Shown here: in pieces, positions 28,303-38,429 of the stretch | Numbering within the stretch: position 1 is the first letter of the stretch | How the letters are laid out: each line of letters opens with the position of its first letter | Assembly: GCA_030266465.1 (NCBI GenBank) | Contig: JAJDIA010000004.1 | Span: forward strand, 1-48,851 | Reading direction: 5' to 3' | DNA: 48,851 bases | Source of the DNA: Parabacteroides sp. OttesenSCG-928-G21 | GTDB taxonomy: Bacteria; Bacteroidota; Bacteroidia; Bacteroidales; Tannerellaceae | Notes under the pieces: model-generated | The model's input: only the letters and a program-made list of their open reading frames with translations | What the model was told of the DNA's origin: nothing | The model's database searches: none | Position numbers and translations under genes: made by a program

Positions 28303-30462
28303 TCAATACACTATATCCATCTCCTCCAGTAAATATCCCGCACCTGCATATTTGTCAATGCAGAATAAGACATAACGAATATCTACAATGATACTTCTTT
28401 GATAATCCGGTAAGTATTGGATATCTCCGCCGACACCTTCCCAGTTGCGATCAAAGTTGATGCCGATCAACTCTCCGTTCGCATTCAATACGGGACTGCC
28501 TGAGTTTCCTCCGGTGGTATGCGTTGTTGCGCAGAAAGCAACAGGTAATTTCCCGTCAGCCGTCTGGTAACGCCCGTAATCTTTGGTGTTATACAACTCT
28601 TTTAGTTTATCGGGCACAACAAATTCCCAGTTGTCAGGATCTTCTTTCTCCATGACCCCTTCCAATGTTGTTTGATAACCATAATACTCACAATCGCGGG
28701 GTTCGTATCCTTTTACCTGCCCATAAGTCAGGCGCATAGTAGAGTTTGCGTCCGGGAAATTGGCATTTTCTTTATACATCTCCAATAATCCTTTGACGTA
28801 CATCCGATGAGCTAAGGCATAATCCGCATCAAAATCAGCCAAAGCCGCAGATAAGGCCAGTCGCTCTTCGCGTACAGACAACGTAAATAAAATCATCGGG
28901 TCATTTTTCAATGCTTTTACAGTCGGGCGAGACTTGAACTTATTAAAGTTTTCCGAACTGGCAAAAATGGAAGTTTTAAAGATGTGATCAATAAAAGCAT
29001 CCGTATCTCCTTTGAATTTTTTATCTATTTGATCCATGTATTTAGGTTGAGACCAGATAGGAACTTGCTCACGATAGGCTTTAAGCATTACTTTAGACAC
29101 CTTCTTATCCACCTCAGGATCATAGTCTTTATTTGCGAATCTGAGATAAGCCAGTTCTAGCAGCCGCAATTGCTCCTGTTGTTGTGCCTTTTCTCTTCTT
29201 TCTAAAGCTAAACAGAGCGCATCAATATCGGTCGGGACTTGTGTGAATTCAATGCCTCTGGATATCGCCTCGTCCAGCATCCAGTTACGGAAACGTAAAT
29301 CTTTCCGGTCGAAGACAATCTGTTCAAGTGTTAATATCGCTTCTTCATATTCAGGCTTATTATTTGCTTTTGCCCACGCAATCAATTTATCTTGTTCCGT
29401 CTTTTTAACCTGTTCGAAGTCACGTTTATTAATAGCCCAGTTCGTTCCGATCGCATTTTTGTATGAATTAGTGGAGTTCGCATATTTGCTGGAGTACTGA
29501 ATACGCACTTTCGGATCTTTCAGCATCTCTTCCAGCATTGCATTCTGGCGTACTTCCCGCATATCGATACGAACGGTATTGTCGATATCCCTGCGTTCCG
29601 CCACCTCCCAAGAGGTATAATATTTGTACGTTCTTCCCGGAAAACCGATCATCATGGCATAGTCATTCTCCTGTACACCTTTCAGGGAGATTTTCAGCCA
29701 ACGTTTTGGACGAAGCGGCACATTAGATTCGGAATAAGCAGCCGGATTCCCCTGTGCATCAGCATATACACGGAAAAGTGAGAAGTCGCCCGTATGACGC
29801 GGCCACATCCAATTGTCGGTATCACCACCAAACTTCCCGATGGAAGAGGGGGGAGCTCCCACCAAACGCACATCCGTATATGTCTTGCGGGTAAACATAT
29901 AGAACTGATTACCGCCGTAGAAAGAACGGATCTCAACGGTCGTGCCCGGATTTTCTTTCAGAAACAATTCACCAACCTTTTTTCTTGCCAATTCATTCAG
30001 ATAACGGGTGGATTGAAAGTTGAGATTATTCGGATCCTTTTCTTTGGCCAATTCACTCAACACATAGTCGGTTACATCTTCCATCTGTTCGATAAAGGTC
30101 ACGGATAATCCCGGGTTGGGAAGTTCTTTGTCCCGGCTGGAAGCCCAGAATCCATGTGTCAGGTAATCATTCTCAACTGTACTATGTTGTTGTATCTGTC
30201 CATATCCGCAATGATGATTGGTTAATACCAAACCATCGGATGAAACCATTTCTCCCGTACAACCGCCACCAAAAATCACCACCGCATCTTTCAGGCTGGA
30301 ACCTTCCGGATTATAGATATCATGAGCATCCAAAGCAAGGCCCAGAGCTTTCATGTCAACCTGTTTTTGTTGCTGCAGTAGCGGTAGAAGCCACATGCCT
30401 TCGTCGGCAATGGCAGATAATGAAATGCATAACGCAAATAAGCTTATAAAAAGTCGTTTCAT
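28303..30462 (-). CDS. S46 family dipeptidyl-peptidase (DPP7/DPP11 family)
   Basis: GGGCTGEMVSSDGLVLTNHHCGYGQIQQ and TGGNSGSPVLNANGELIGINFDRNWEGVGGDIQYLPDYQRSI. Confidence 0.94.
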   Translation of the reverse strand: MKRLFISLFALCISLSAIADEGMWLLPLLQQQKQVDMKALGLALDAHDIYNPEGSSLKDAVVIFGGGCTGEMVSSDGLVLTNHHCGYGQIQQHSTVENDYLTHGFWASSRDKELPNPGLSVTFIEQMEDVTDYVLSELAKEKDPNNLNFQSTRYLNELARKKVGELFLKENPGTTVEIRSFYGGNQFYMFTRKTYTDVRLVGAPPSSIGKFGGDTDNWMWPRHTGDFSLFRVYADAQGNPAAYSESNVPLRPKRWLKISLKGVQENDYAMMIGFPGRTYKYYTSWEVAERRDIDNTVRIDMREVRQNAMLEEMLKDPKVRIQYSSKYANSTNSYKNAIGTNWAINKRDFEQVKKTEQDKLIAWAKANNKPEYEEAILTLEQIVFDRKDLRFRNWMLDEAISRGIEFTQVPTDIDALCLALERREKAQQQEQLRLLELAYLRFANKDYDPEVDKKVSKVMLKAYREQVPIWSQPKYMDQIDKKFKGDTDAFIDHIFKTSIFASSENFNKFKSRPTVKALKNDPMILFTLSVREERLALSAALADFDADYALAHRMYVKGLLEMYKENANFPDANSTMRLTYGQVKGYEPRDCEYYGYQTTLEGVMEKEDPDNWEFVVPDKLKELYNTKDYGRYQTADGKLPVAFCATTHTTGGNSGSPVLNANGELIGINFDRNWEGVGGDIQYLPDYQRSIIVDIRYVLFCIDKYAGAGYLLEEMDIVY

Positions 30463-30469
30463 GGTTTTA

Positions 30470-30952
30470 TCATTTTAATTCCTGTTTCCATAATTTGAAT
30501 GGATGTTTTGAGAGCATTGAGTTGTAAAACCGTGTATCTCCGGTTACCTCTTGTCCCAACCATCCGGGTTTTTCAAATGTTTCATCTTCCGATGACAATT
30601 CGATTTCGGCTAAAATCAATCCCTCATTTTCACCTTCAAAAACGTCCACTTCCCAAAGATGATCTTTGAAAGGAACGTGATAACGTATTTTTTCAATCGT
30701 TCCGGGCAGGCAAATCCGGAATAGATCTTCCGCGTCTTTCAACAGAATTTCCTGCTCAAACTCATAACGGGTAAGTCCACCATTTTCCGATGGACCTTTA
30801 ATCGTAAGAAAACCCTTGTCGTCACGGATGCGTACACGAACAGTTCTTCCCGACGATGCCGAGATATATCCCTGTTTGATTTTAAACTGTTTTGTCACAG
30901 CAGGCTTAAAATCACCTGCTACTAAAAATTTCCGTTCCGTTTCGGTGGCCAT
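30470..30952 (-). CDS. CYTH domain protein
   Basis: MATETERKFLVAG; KQGYISASSGRTVRVRIRDDKGFLTIKGP. Confidence 0.92.
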   Translation of the reverse strand: MATETERKFLVAGDFKPAVTKQFKIKQGYISASSGRTVRVRIRDDKGFLTIKGPSENGGLTRYEFEQEILLKDAEDLFRICLPGTIEKIRYHVPFKDHLWEVDVFEGENEGLILAEIELSSEDETFEKPGWLGQEVTGDTRFYNSMLSKHPFKLWKQELK

Positions 30953-30960
30953 ATACTGTC

Positions 30961-32007
30961 TTATCTGATGGTTACCATAGTTGCTCCAAAGCCATATTCA
31001 CGGAATGAAGCGTCCTGAAAATAATAGGATTTATATTTTGTTTTCAGCTCTGTTTCAATAGCTTTACGCAATACACCATCACCTTTCCCATGAATGAAAA
31101 CAATTTTCTGCCCTTTTTGTCCGGCATATTGTTTTAATGTATTATGGAAAGTATCCAGTTGATATTGCAGCATATCGCTGTTGCTCATTCCGGCTGTTGT
31201 ATCGAGTAGCGTGTTAATATGCAAGTCTACCTCCAATACCGGATTCTCTTTCTTTTTCTTTATCGGTTGAGGTTTACGATGATCTTCCCTGTTTTTTTGC
31301 ATCATCGCCTCTTCCAAGTCGGCTACTGACACCAGCATTTCCCGTTCCGCTACGTCATTTCGTACGACGGGAACCAGAATAGCCCCTTCATCAAAATAAT
31401 CATTATCCGTGAAACAATGCAGTTTGTAAAACTTCACCGTATCCAGTCGCAGTTCAACAGAGATAGCATTTTTCAGTTTAAACGGTTTGTCTTTCTTAAA
31501 AGCGATAAACTGAACACAAAGACGCTCCAGATCATTTAGGTCGGACTTCTCAAATTCTTCAATAAACAATTGGGTATTAGGCTCGATAACTCCATTAAAC
31601 CGACTTGTCCAACTGTTGTTATTCCGGCTCATGTAATTGAAGAACAGGAAATAATTACTGTCGTTAATGAAATACGCCTCATACGCTGTCTTCTGAATCT
31701 CTTTCGGGTCAACAGGCAGATAAGCCAGGAAAACATTTAATAGTTCACCCTCAGATGTCTCAACGATTTTTTCCGGTTTGACTTCCGGTTTCGGTTCGGC
31801 GGCAACAGGGGTCGGCAGAGGGGCGATTGACTTGTTGCGCGTTTGCGTAGTCCCTTCGCCTACGACAACACATTCGCGGATAAAAGCAGGTACATCAAAC
31901 CCGTTTTCATCTTCTACCAATACCATATCTTTACCTTGAAATCCGCGCACAATACCGCCGCCGACAGCATTCAGGAAACGTATTTTATCTCCAATTTTAA
32001 TATTCAT
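30961..32007 (-). CDS. DUF2027/Smr (MutS2-like endonuclease) domain protein
   Basis: C-terminal Smr: EVDLHINTLLD...KIVFIHGKGDGVLRKAIETELK; start placed at MNIKIGDKIRFLN. Confidence 0.88.
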   Translation of the reverse strand: MNIKIGDKIRFLNAVGGGIVRGFQGKDMVLVEDENGFDVPAFIRECVVVGEGTTQTRNKSIAPLPTPVAAEPKPEVKPEKIVETSEGELLNVFLAYLPVDPKEIQKTAYEAYFINDSNYFLFFNYMSRNNNSWTSRFNGVIEPNTQLFIEEFEKSDLNDLERLCVQFIAFKKDKPFKLKNAISVELRLDTVKFYKLHCFTDNDYFDEGAILVPVVRNDVAEREMLVSVADLEEAMMQKNREDHRKPQPIKKKKENPVLEVDLHINTLLDTTAGMSNSDMLQYQLDTFHNTLKQYAGQKGQKIVFIHGKGDGVLRKAIETELKTKYKSYYFQDASFREYGFGATMVTIR

Positions 32008-32155
32008 CTTAATATAATCTTTCGTATCCACAAAGGTAAAAAATATATTCAATAAATGAGAAAGGGGATTTCATCAGCATTTTCAACTCTTTTCATCACC
32101 GTTCTTTTCTGTAGTCATTTGTAGAAAAAATCCGTTATACCCATATCTGTTTTTA

Positions 32156-32239
32156 TTTAGACCCGGGTCTAAATCAGATTACACCCGGGTCTAATTTTAT
32201 TTATACCCCCGTCTAAATAGATTTATACCCGGGTCTAAA
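32156..32239. repeat. Array B: four palindromes at 22-bp period
   Basis: TTTAGACCCGGGTCTAAA (32156), ATTACACCCGGGTCTAAT (32178), TTTATACCCCCGTCTAAA (32200), TTTATACCCGGGTCTAAA (32222); 4-nt spacers. Confidence 0.95.
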
Positions 32240-32434
32240 CAAAAATTAGTTGCAATGAAAAGATATTTTCATCAGCAGGAAAAGATAAATTCATGACGAT
32301 GAAACGAACAGAATGTATAAAAATAGCCTGTTTAGGTGCTTTATTTGTGAAATTGTGTGTGGCGGAAATGCCTTTTCAAGCGTTTCTTTTGTTAATTTTG
32401 TGCTGAAATTCGGAAATAATCTTTTTCGGATAGG

Positions 32435-33664
32435 ATGAGGTATATGAAGAACGATGTAAAACACATACGCATAGAAGAGTATACTTATGCGTTACCGGAC
32501 GAGCGAATTGCTAAATATCCATTAGCTAAACGGGATGAATCCAAACTCCTGATTTATAAAGACGGAGAGGTGAGTGAGCGTATTTTTAAGCAGATAGGTG
32601 ATTATCTGCCTGCTGATTCTCTGTTGGTATTTAATAATACACGGGTTATTCAGGCACGCTTGAAATTCAGGAAGTACACCGGTGCGCGGGTGGAAATATT
32701 TTGTCTGGAACCGATTGAACCGAATGATTATGCACAGGTTTTCCAGCAGACGGATTGTTGTACGTGGTTATGTCTGATTGGTAAATTGAAAAGATGGAAA
32801 GAGGGTATTCTGTATCGCACGGTAGAGATAGATGAAACGCCTGTGACCTTATCTGCCGAACGGATAGAGAGTTACGGGGATGTGCATAAGGTTACCTTCC
32901 GTTGGGATAATCCCGCTTTTACATTTGCTGAACTGTTGGATGCCATAGGAACATTACCGATTCCTCCTTATCTGCATCGTGAAACAGAAAAGAGCGACTT
33001 GCAGACGTATCAAACTGTTTATGCCAAAAAGAAAGGTTCGGTTGCCGCTCCGACAGCCGGATTGCATTTTACATCCGAGGTGTTGGCCGGTCTGGATGCC
33101 AAAAAAATTGGAAGAGAAGAGCTGACTTTGCATGTTGGGGCAGGCACTTTTAAACCGGTTAAAAGCGAAACACTGGAGGGACATGAGATGCATACGGAAT
33201 TTATTTCGGTTCCCCGTAAAGTGATCGAACGAATAAAAAACAATCCGGAGAAGGTTATAGCGGTAGGAACTACTTCTGTTCGCACGTTGGAAAGTCTTTA
33301 TTATATAGGCGTCAAATTGGCTACCCGTCCGGAGGCTTCGTCGGAAGACCTGGTTGTCGACCAATGGATGGCTTACGAGGAAGAAAATAATAAAATAACT
33401 GTGGAGGAGGCGTTGCAACATATTCTTGATTACTTGAAAAAAAAGCAATTGAAGACGTTGATTACGGCCACACAGATTATGATTGTGCCCGGATACGAAT
33501 TTAAGATTGTCCGCGGGATAATTACCAATTTTCACCAGCCGCAGAGTACCCTTTTACTCCTGATCTCTGCTTTTGTTAAAGGGGATTGGAAGCAAATCTA
33601 TGACTATGCTTTGAAAAACAATTTCCGGTTTCTGAGCTACGGGGATAGTTCTTTGTTGCTGTAG
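32435..33664 (+). CDS. queA: tRNA preQ1(34) S-adenosylmethionine ribosyltransferase-isomerase
   Basis: YALPDERIAKYPLAKRDESKLL, VAAPTAGLHFT, LHVGAGTFKPV, FHQPQSTLLLL. Confidence 0.96.
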   Translation: MRYMKNDVKHIRIEEYTYALPDERIAKYPLAKRDESKLLIYKDGEVSERIFKQIGDYLPADSLLVFNNTRVIQARLKFRKYTGARVEIFCLEPIEPNDYAQVFQQTDCCTWLCLIGKLKRWKEGILYRTVEIDETPVTLSAERIESYGDVHKVTFRWDNPAFTFAELLDAIGTLPIPPYLHRETEKSDLQTYQTVYAKKKGSVAAPTAGLHFTSEVLAGLDAKKIGREELTLHVGAGTFKPVKSETLEGHEMHTEFISVPRKVIERIKNNPEKVIAVGTTSVRTLESLYYIGVKLATRPEASSEDLVVDQWMAYEEENNKITVEEALQHILDYLKKKQLKTLITATQIMIVPGYEFKIVRGIITNFHQPQSTLLLLISAFVKGDWKQIYDYALKNNFRFLSYGDSSLLL

Positions 33665-33763
33665 CAGATAAGATGAAGAAAATCTTTCAGAAGCATATTT
33701 GGGGTAAATGCAATATGCATCGGCTTTTTGCGTTATAATTTGTACGTACTATTATCTGTATAG

Positions 33764-35743
33764 ATGAGAACTTTTTTTACACGAAATATCATTTTCCTTG
33801 TTTCTATTCTTTGCTTATTCTCCTGCAAAACAGCGAAACTGGCTGATGCGGAAGAGAAGCAACGCCTGGGAGAATATTTCGATGCGGCAGCAATTTACCG
33901 TAAGGTTTACACTAAAACTCCGCCGGAGAAAAGGGATTTGCGCGGTTATATCGCTTTTCGGATGGCGGAATGTAACCGATTGATCAATTATACCTCTCGT
34001 GCAACCAGTGGCTATATGAATGCTATCCGTTATAATTATCCGGACAGTATAGCCTATTTGCGTTTAGCTCAGATGTATCACAAAGAGGGACAATATGCGA
34101 ATGCCATCAAATATTATACGGAATATCTGGATTATAAACCGGAAGATGAATTAGCCCGAAATGGAATTTCAGGCGCTCAGGTGGCGCAGGAATGGCGGGA
34201 AAACCCTACCCGGTATGTTGTTCGGCGAATGGATAAGTTTAATTCCCGAAGAAGCGAATTCAGTCCGATGCTGACAGGAGATAATTATAATCAACTTTAC
34301 TTCGCCTCTTCCCGTTCCAGTGATAAAGAGACTCCGATAAGTGCAATTACCGGACTGGTTAATAATAACATTTTCATGGTCAGACAGAATGAAAATGGGG
34401 AGTGGCTTGCGCCTGTTGAATTGGAAGATGCTGTGAATACAGAGTTCGACGAGGGTACACCCTCTTTCTCGCCGGATGGAAATACGATGTACTATACCTA
34501 TTGCGCCAACGATGCGGAAGGCAATCGGACGGCAGAAATTTATATCTCCCGGCGAAGCAGTGCAAGTTGGGGTGCAGGAACGCGCGCCACTATTGTAAAG
34601 GATTCACTTACTGCGTTGGCTCATCCGGCCGTATCTCCGGATGGAAGATACCTGTATTATGTGTCTGATGCTATCGGAGGCTATGGAGGAAAAGATATTT
34701 TTCGTTCCAGAATCATCGGAGAGGGGAGTTTTGGTCCGATGGAAAATCTGGGTTCCGAAATAAATACGCCGGGCGATGAGCTGTTCCCTTATGTACGTGA
34801 TTCGGTAACCATTTATTTCGCTTCGAACGGACATCCGGGAATGGGCGGATTGGATATTTATAAGGCCACACAAGATAGTACAAGACGGTGGACGGTAGAG
34901 AATATGGGTGCACCGGTCAATTCCATGTCGGATGATTTTGGTATAACCTTTGCCGGACGGGCGGAACGGGGATTTTTTAGTTCAAACCGGAATGATGCCC
35001 GGGGTTGGGATCATTTGTATTCTTTTGAATACCCATCGGTGATGGTTCAGATAGAGGGATTTGTTCTGGATTTGGAGGATTATCCGGTAGAAGATGCTAT
35101 TGTACGGATTGTAGGGAAGGATGGGTTGAATGTCCGGGTACCTGTACGAAGAGATGGCTCTTATAAAGTGGAATTGGAACGTGATATCAGTTATGTGATG
35201 ATGGCGGGGGCACGGGGATATCTTAATCAGAACCTGGAATTAAAGACTGATCCGGAAGAGCGGAATGAAACGTATATCGTGGATTTCTTCCTGACCCCAC
35301 TGAATGAACCTGTTGTAATAGAAAATATCTTTTATGCTTTTGACCAGGCAACACTACGTCCTGAGTCTAAAGAAGCATTGGATGAGATGATAAAGATGCT
35401 CAATGACAATCCGCATGTGACGATAGAACTTGGTGCACATACGGATAGCAAAGGCACGGAAGAATACAATGAGCGATTAGCACAGCGTCGTGCGCAGTCT
35501 GTTGTCGATTATTTAATAGCAGGCGGTATTGATAAAGAACGTCTGGAGGCAAAAGGTTATGGAGAAAGTGTGCCTAAAACGATCAACAAGCGTATGGCTG
35601 AAAACTATGATTTTTTAAATGAAGGTGATGTGTTGACGGAAGCGTTTATTCAGGAATTAGCACCTGATCAGCAGGAAGTTGCCGACCAGATAAACCGAAG
35701 AACCGAATTCCGGGTATTACGAACAAACTATAATCTATTTTAA
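33764..35743 (+). CDS. Lipoprotein with TPR, PD40 beta-propeller, carboxypeptidase-regulatory-like and OmpA domains (PorE-like)
   Basis: Lipobox LFSC; FSPDGNTMYYTYC / SPDGRYLYYVSD; OmpA motif ELGAHTDSKGTEEYNERLAQRRAQSVVDYL. Confidence 0.85.
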   Translation: MRTFFTRNIIFLVSILCLFSCKTAKLADAEEKQRLGEYFDAAAIYRKVYTKTPPEKRDLRGYIAFRMAECNRLINYTSRATSGYMNAIRYNYPDSIAYLRLAQMYHKEGQYANAIKYYTEYLDYKPEDELARNGISGAQVAQEWRENPTRYVVRRMDKFNSRRSEFSPMLTGDNYNQLYFASSRSSDKETPISAITGLVNNNIFMVRQNENGEWLAPVELEDAVNTEFDEGTPSFSPDGNTMYYTYCANDAEGNRTAEIYISRRSSASWGAGTRATIVKDSLTALAHPAVSPDGRYLYYVSDAIGGYGGKDIFRSRIIGEGSFGPMENLGSEINTPGDELFPYVRDSVTIYFASNGHPGMGGLDIYKATQDSTRRWTVENMGAPVNSMSDDFGITFAGRAERGFFSSNRNDARGWDHLYSFEYPSVMVQIEGFVLDLEDYPVEDAIVRIVGKDGLNVRVPVRRDGSYKVELERDISYVMMAGARGYLNQNLELKTDPEERNETYIVDFFLTPLNEPVVIENIFYAFDQATLRPESKEALDEMIKMLNDNPHVTIELGAHTDSKGTEEYNERLAQRRAQSVVDYLIAGGIDKERLEAKGYGESVPKTINKRMAENYDFLNEGDVLTEAFIQELAPDQQEVADQINRRTEFRVLRTNYNLF

Positions 35744-35757
35744 AGTTTTAGGAAGCG

Positions 35758-37011
35758 TTGGAATCTGTACATATATATAAACGGATCGTATTGTCCATTG
35801 TATTGTTGTTGACCTTTTTCTCCGGTGAAGTATCCGGACAGATTTTTTCGGATTCAACGGCGAACAACCTCTCCAGATCTCCTCGATTTGTGGCTTTTAA
35901 TACGATGGGTGGCGTAGTGCTGCCTACGAATGATTATATCCGAGCGGGAAATAGTTGGCCCCCTTTTGTTTCGCTTTCCTTAAAATATGCCGTTGCTTCC
36001 GCCGGTGATAAATGGCAGGATTATGCTTATGGAATGCCTTATTATGGTATAGGGTTGTATGCTGCCCGTTTTTTTGAAAAGGGGGGCTTGGGCAGTCCTA
36101 TTTCCGTATTTCTTTTTCAGGGAGGCGATCTGGCGGAATATAGTCGGAAATGGTCGTTAAAATATGAGTTGAATCTGGGTATGTCATTTGGATGGAAGCC
36201 TTATGATGTCTTTGATAATCCGGATAATATAGCGCTTGGCTCTTCTGTAAATGCGCATATTGGCGCAAATGTTTACATGAAACATAAACTGTCGGATGTC
36301 ATCGATTTGAATTTCGGATTGGGACTGACTCACTTTTCCAATGGGGCCATGCAATTGCCTAATAAAGGGCTGAATATGATTGCGCCATTTGTGGAGATAG
36401 TCTATAATATTCACCCGATACAAACCGCTGAAGACAGATCTGCTTCACTGATCCCCCCGCTACATGAGGACAGGATGGATTATGATCTTTCTTTTACCAG
36501 TACCACCCGGCAAATCCGGGTAGATACGGTTGGGACAGGGTTGCCTACTCGTCTATTGGATAAAAATTTCAAAGTTTTCGGCTTTAGTTATGCTGCACTG
36601 TTTGTGCGTGATTATAAATATAAGTGGGGACCAAGTATTGAGTTGGTCTATGATGAAAGTTCTGATGTAAAGGTCTGGAGACAGCTACATCCTGAGGATG
36701 GACAGTTTTATGACCGGGTGAAATTAGGTGCTTTTCATAAACGTATAACATTAGGGCTTTCAATCAAAGGGGAGTTGACTTTCCCTTATGTCTCTTTTTT
36801 CGCCAATCTGGGGTATAATATCTTACATGGAAATGATTATGATTACCGGCTTTACCAGATTATCGGCGCAAAAGCCTATCTGAAAGATAATATATACGGG
36901 ACGTTTGGAATCCGGGCAAGCCGGTTTAGCAAAGCCCAATATCTGATGTGGAGCGTTGGTTATACGATAAAGGGGAAGACGTTGAAGAAGAAGGGGATAA
37001 TTGAAAATTGA
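35758..37011 (+). CDS. Acyloxyacyl hydrolase / PagL-like outer-membrane protein
   Basis: Signal peptide; beta-rich; GLGLTHFSNGAMQLPNKGLNMI resembles the PagL active-site region. TTG start proposed by the ORF track. Confidence 0.75.
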   Translation: MESVHIYKRIVLSIVLLLTFFSGEVSGQIFSDSTANNLSRSPRFVAFNTMGGVVLPTNDYIRAGNSWPPFVSLSLKYAVASAGDKWQDYAYGMPYYGIGLYAARFFEKGGLGSPISVFLFQGGDLAEYSRKWSLKYELNLGMSFGWKPYDVFDNPDNIALGSSVNAHIGANVYMKHKLSDVIDLNFGLGLTHFSNGAMQLPNKGLNMIAPFVEIVYNIHPIQTAEDRSASLIPPLHEDRMDYDLSFTSTTRQIRVDTVGTGLPTRLLDKNFKVFGFSYAALFVRDYKYKWGPSIELVYDESSDVKVWRQLHPEDGQFYDRVKLGAFHKRITLGLSIKGELTFPYVSFFANLGYNILHGNDYDYRLYQIIGAKAYLKDNIYGTFGIRASRFSKAQYLMWSVGYTIKGKTLKKKGIIEN

Positions 37012-37044
37012 AAGTGGAAAATTGAAAATTAAAGAGGATATAAT

Positions 37045-37086
37045 ATTAAAAATAAAACCGGACAAAGACTCCGGTTTTATTTTTAA
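37045..37086. terminator. Bidirectional intrinsic terminator
   Basis: ATTAAAAATAAAACCGG-acaaagact-CCGGTTTTATTTTTAAT between convergent genes. Confidence 0.9.
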
Positions 37087-37107
37087 TGTGTGTTTTATTT
37101 GTTAAAG

Positions 37108-38235
37108 CTACTCTACGATAAACTTATAAGTACATTGACTGAAGTATTTTTCTCCCGGTCTTAGGACTGTGCTTGGGAAATCCGGCTTGTTCGGACTATC
37201 GGGATAATGTTGGGTTTCTAAACAAAAAGCGCTTCTATGCGGATAGGCAATGCCGTGCTTGCCAATATCGGTTCCATTCAGAAAATTCCCTGTATATAAT
37301 TGTACTCCGGGTTCATTGGTGTACACTTCCATCCCTATGCCGCTGGCAGGACTATAAGCTTTAATGGCCAGTTTGCTGCTGTTCCCTTTCGTATTAAGTA
37401 TCCAGTTATGGTCGTAACCTCCGCCGAATTTCAGATCCTGAAAATTCTCATCGATATGGGCACCTATGGCGACAGGTTGACGCAGGTCCATCGGAGTCCC
37501 TTCTACCGGTGCAATCTCACCCGAAGGAATGAGTGTTTCATTGACAGGCGTGTAATAATCGGCATCAATCATTATGATTTGATCTAAAACGGGAGCACCT
37601 AAGTTGCCCGACAAATTGAAATAACTGTGATTAGTCAGATTCACAATAGTCGGTTTATCGGTTGCCGCTTCATACCGGATATCCAAAGCATTATCATCTG
37701 TAAGGGTGTATGTAACTTTGATATTCAAATTACCCGGGAAGCCCGCCTCATTATCTACGGATAAATAAGTCAGTTCTACGGTTTGATTGTCTATTTGTTT
37801 GGCTTCCCACATACGGGTGTGATAACCGTTCGGTCCACCATGAAGACAATGCCCGTTATTATTGGCAGGCAACGGGTATGTTTCACCATCTAAAACAAAC
37901 TGAGCATTCGCAATCCGATTACCATAACGACCGATAAGACCACCGAAGTTACCATTGGAAGCGACATAGTCCGAAACATTATCGTAGCCGAGTACAACAT
38001 CGGTCATTTTTCCGTCTTTGTCCGGAACCATCATAGAGACCCAGCGGCCTCCATAATTTGTAATACATGCTTCGGCTCCATTTTTGTTCGTTAATACGTA
38101 TAAGTTTGTATTCTTCCCGTCAACGACCGATTCGAAGTCTGATTTTTTTAATCCGGAAAGAGTAGTTTCAATGGGCTTGTTACTACAGGACAGTAATACT
38201 CCACCAAGAAGTACAGCGAATAATAGTCTTTTCAT
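37108..38235 (-). CDS. galM: Galactose mutarotase (aldose 1-epimerase), lipoprotein
   Basis: Lipobox LLSC after MKRLLFAVLLGGV; LIGRYGNRIANAQF, NNNGHCLHGGPNGYH, NLTNHSYFNLSG. Confidence 0.92.
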   Translation of the reverse strand: MKRLLFAVLLGGVLLSCSNKPIETTLSGLKKSDFESVVDGKNTNLYVLTNKNGAEACITNYGGRWVSMMVPDKDGKMTDVVLGYDNVSDYVASNGNFGGLIGRYGNRIANAQFVLDGETYPLPANNNGHCLHGGPNGYHTRMWEAKQIDNQTVELTYLSVDNEAGFPGNLNIKVTYTLTDDNALDIRYEAATDKPTIVNLTNHSYFNLSGNLGAPVLDQIIMIDADYYTPVNETLIPSGEIAPVEGTPMDLRQPVAIGAHIDENFQDLKFGGGYDHNWILNTKGNSSKLAIKAYSPASGIGMEVYTNEPGVQLYTGNFLNGTDIGKHGIAYPHRSAFCLETQHYPDSPNKPDFPSTVLRPGEKYFSQCTYKFIVE

Positions 38236-38429
38236 TTTTAGATTTAATTTTAGTTCTTGTGAATTTAGAAGCAAATATACATTATTACTGTATATTGTGT
38301 GACAAGTGGTTAGAAAAAAACAATCTTATCCGGTATTTCTCCGGAAGCTTTTTGCTATCGGTTTATGGTTAAATGATTTGTTTTTCCGATACACTTTCGT
38401 ACATTTGTATTCTACTTAATTCTGTAAGC

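Noticed and set aside
32954-33535. 193-aa - strand ORF inside queA
   Set aside because: Entirely antisense to queA; no recognisable family.
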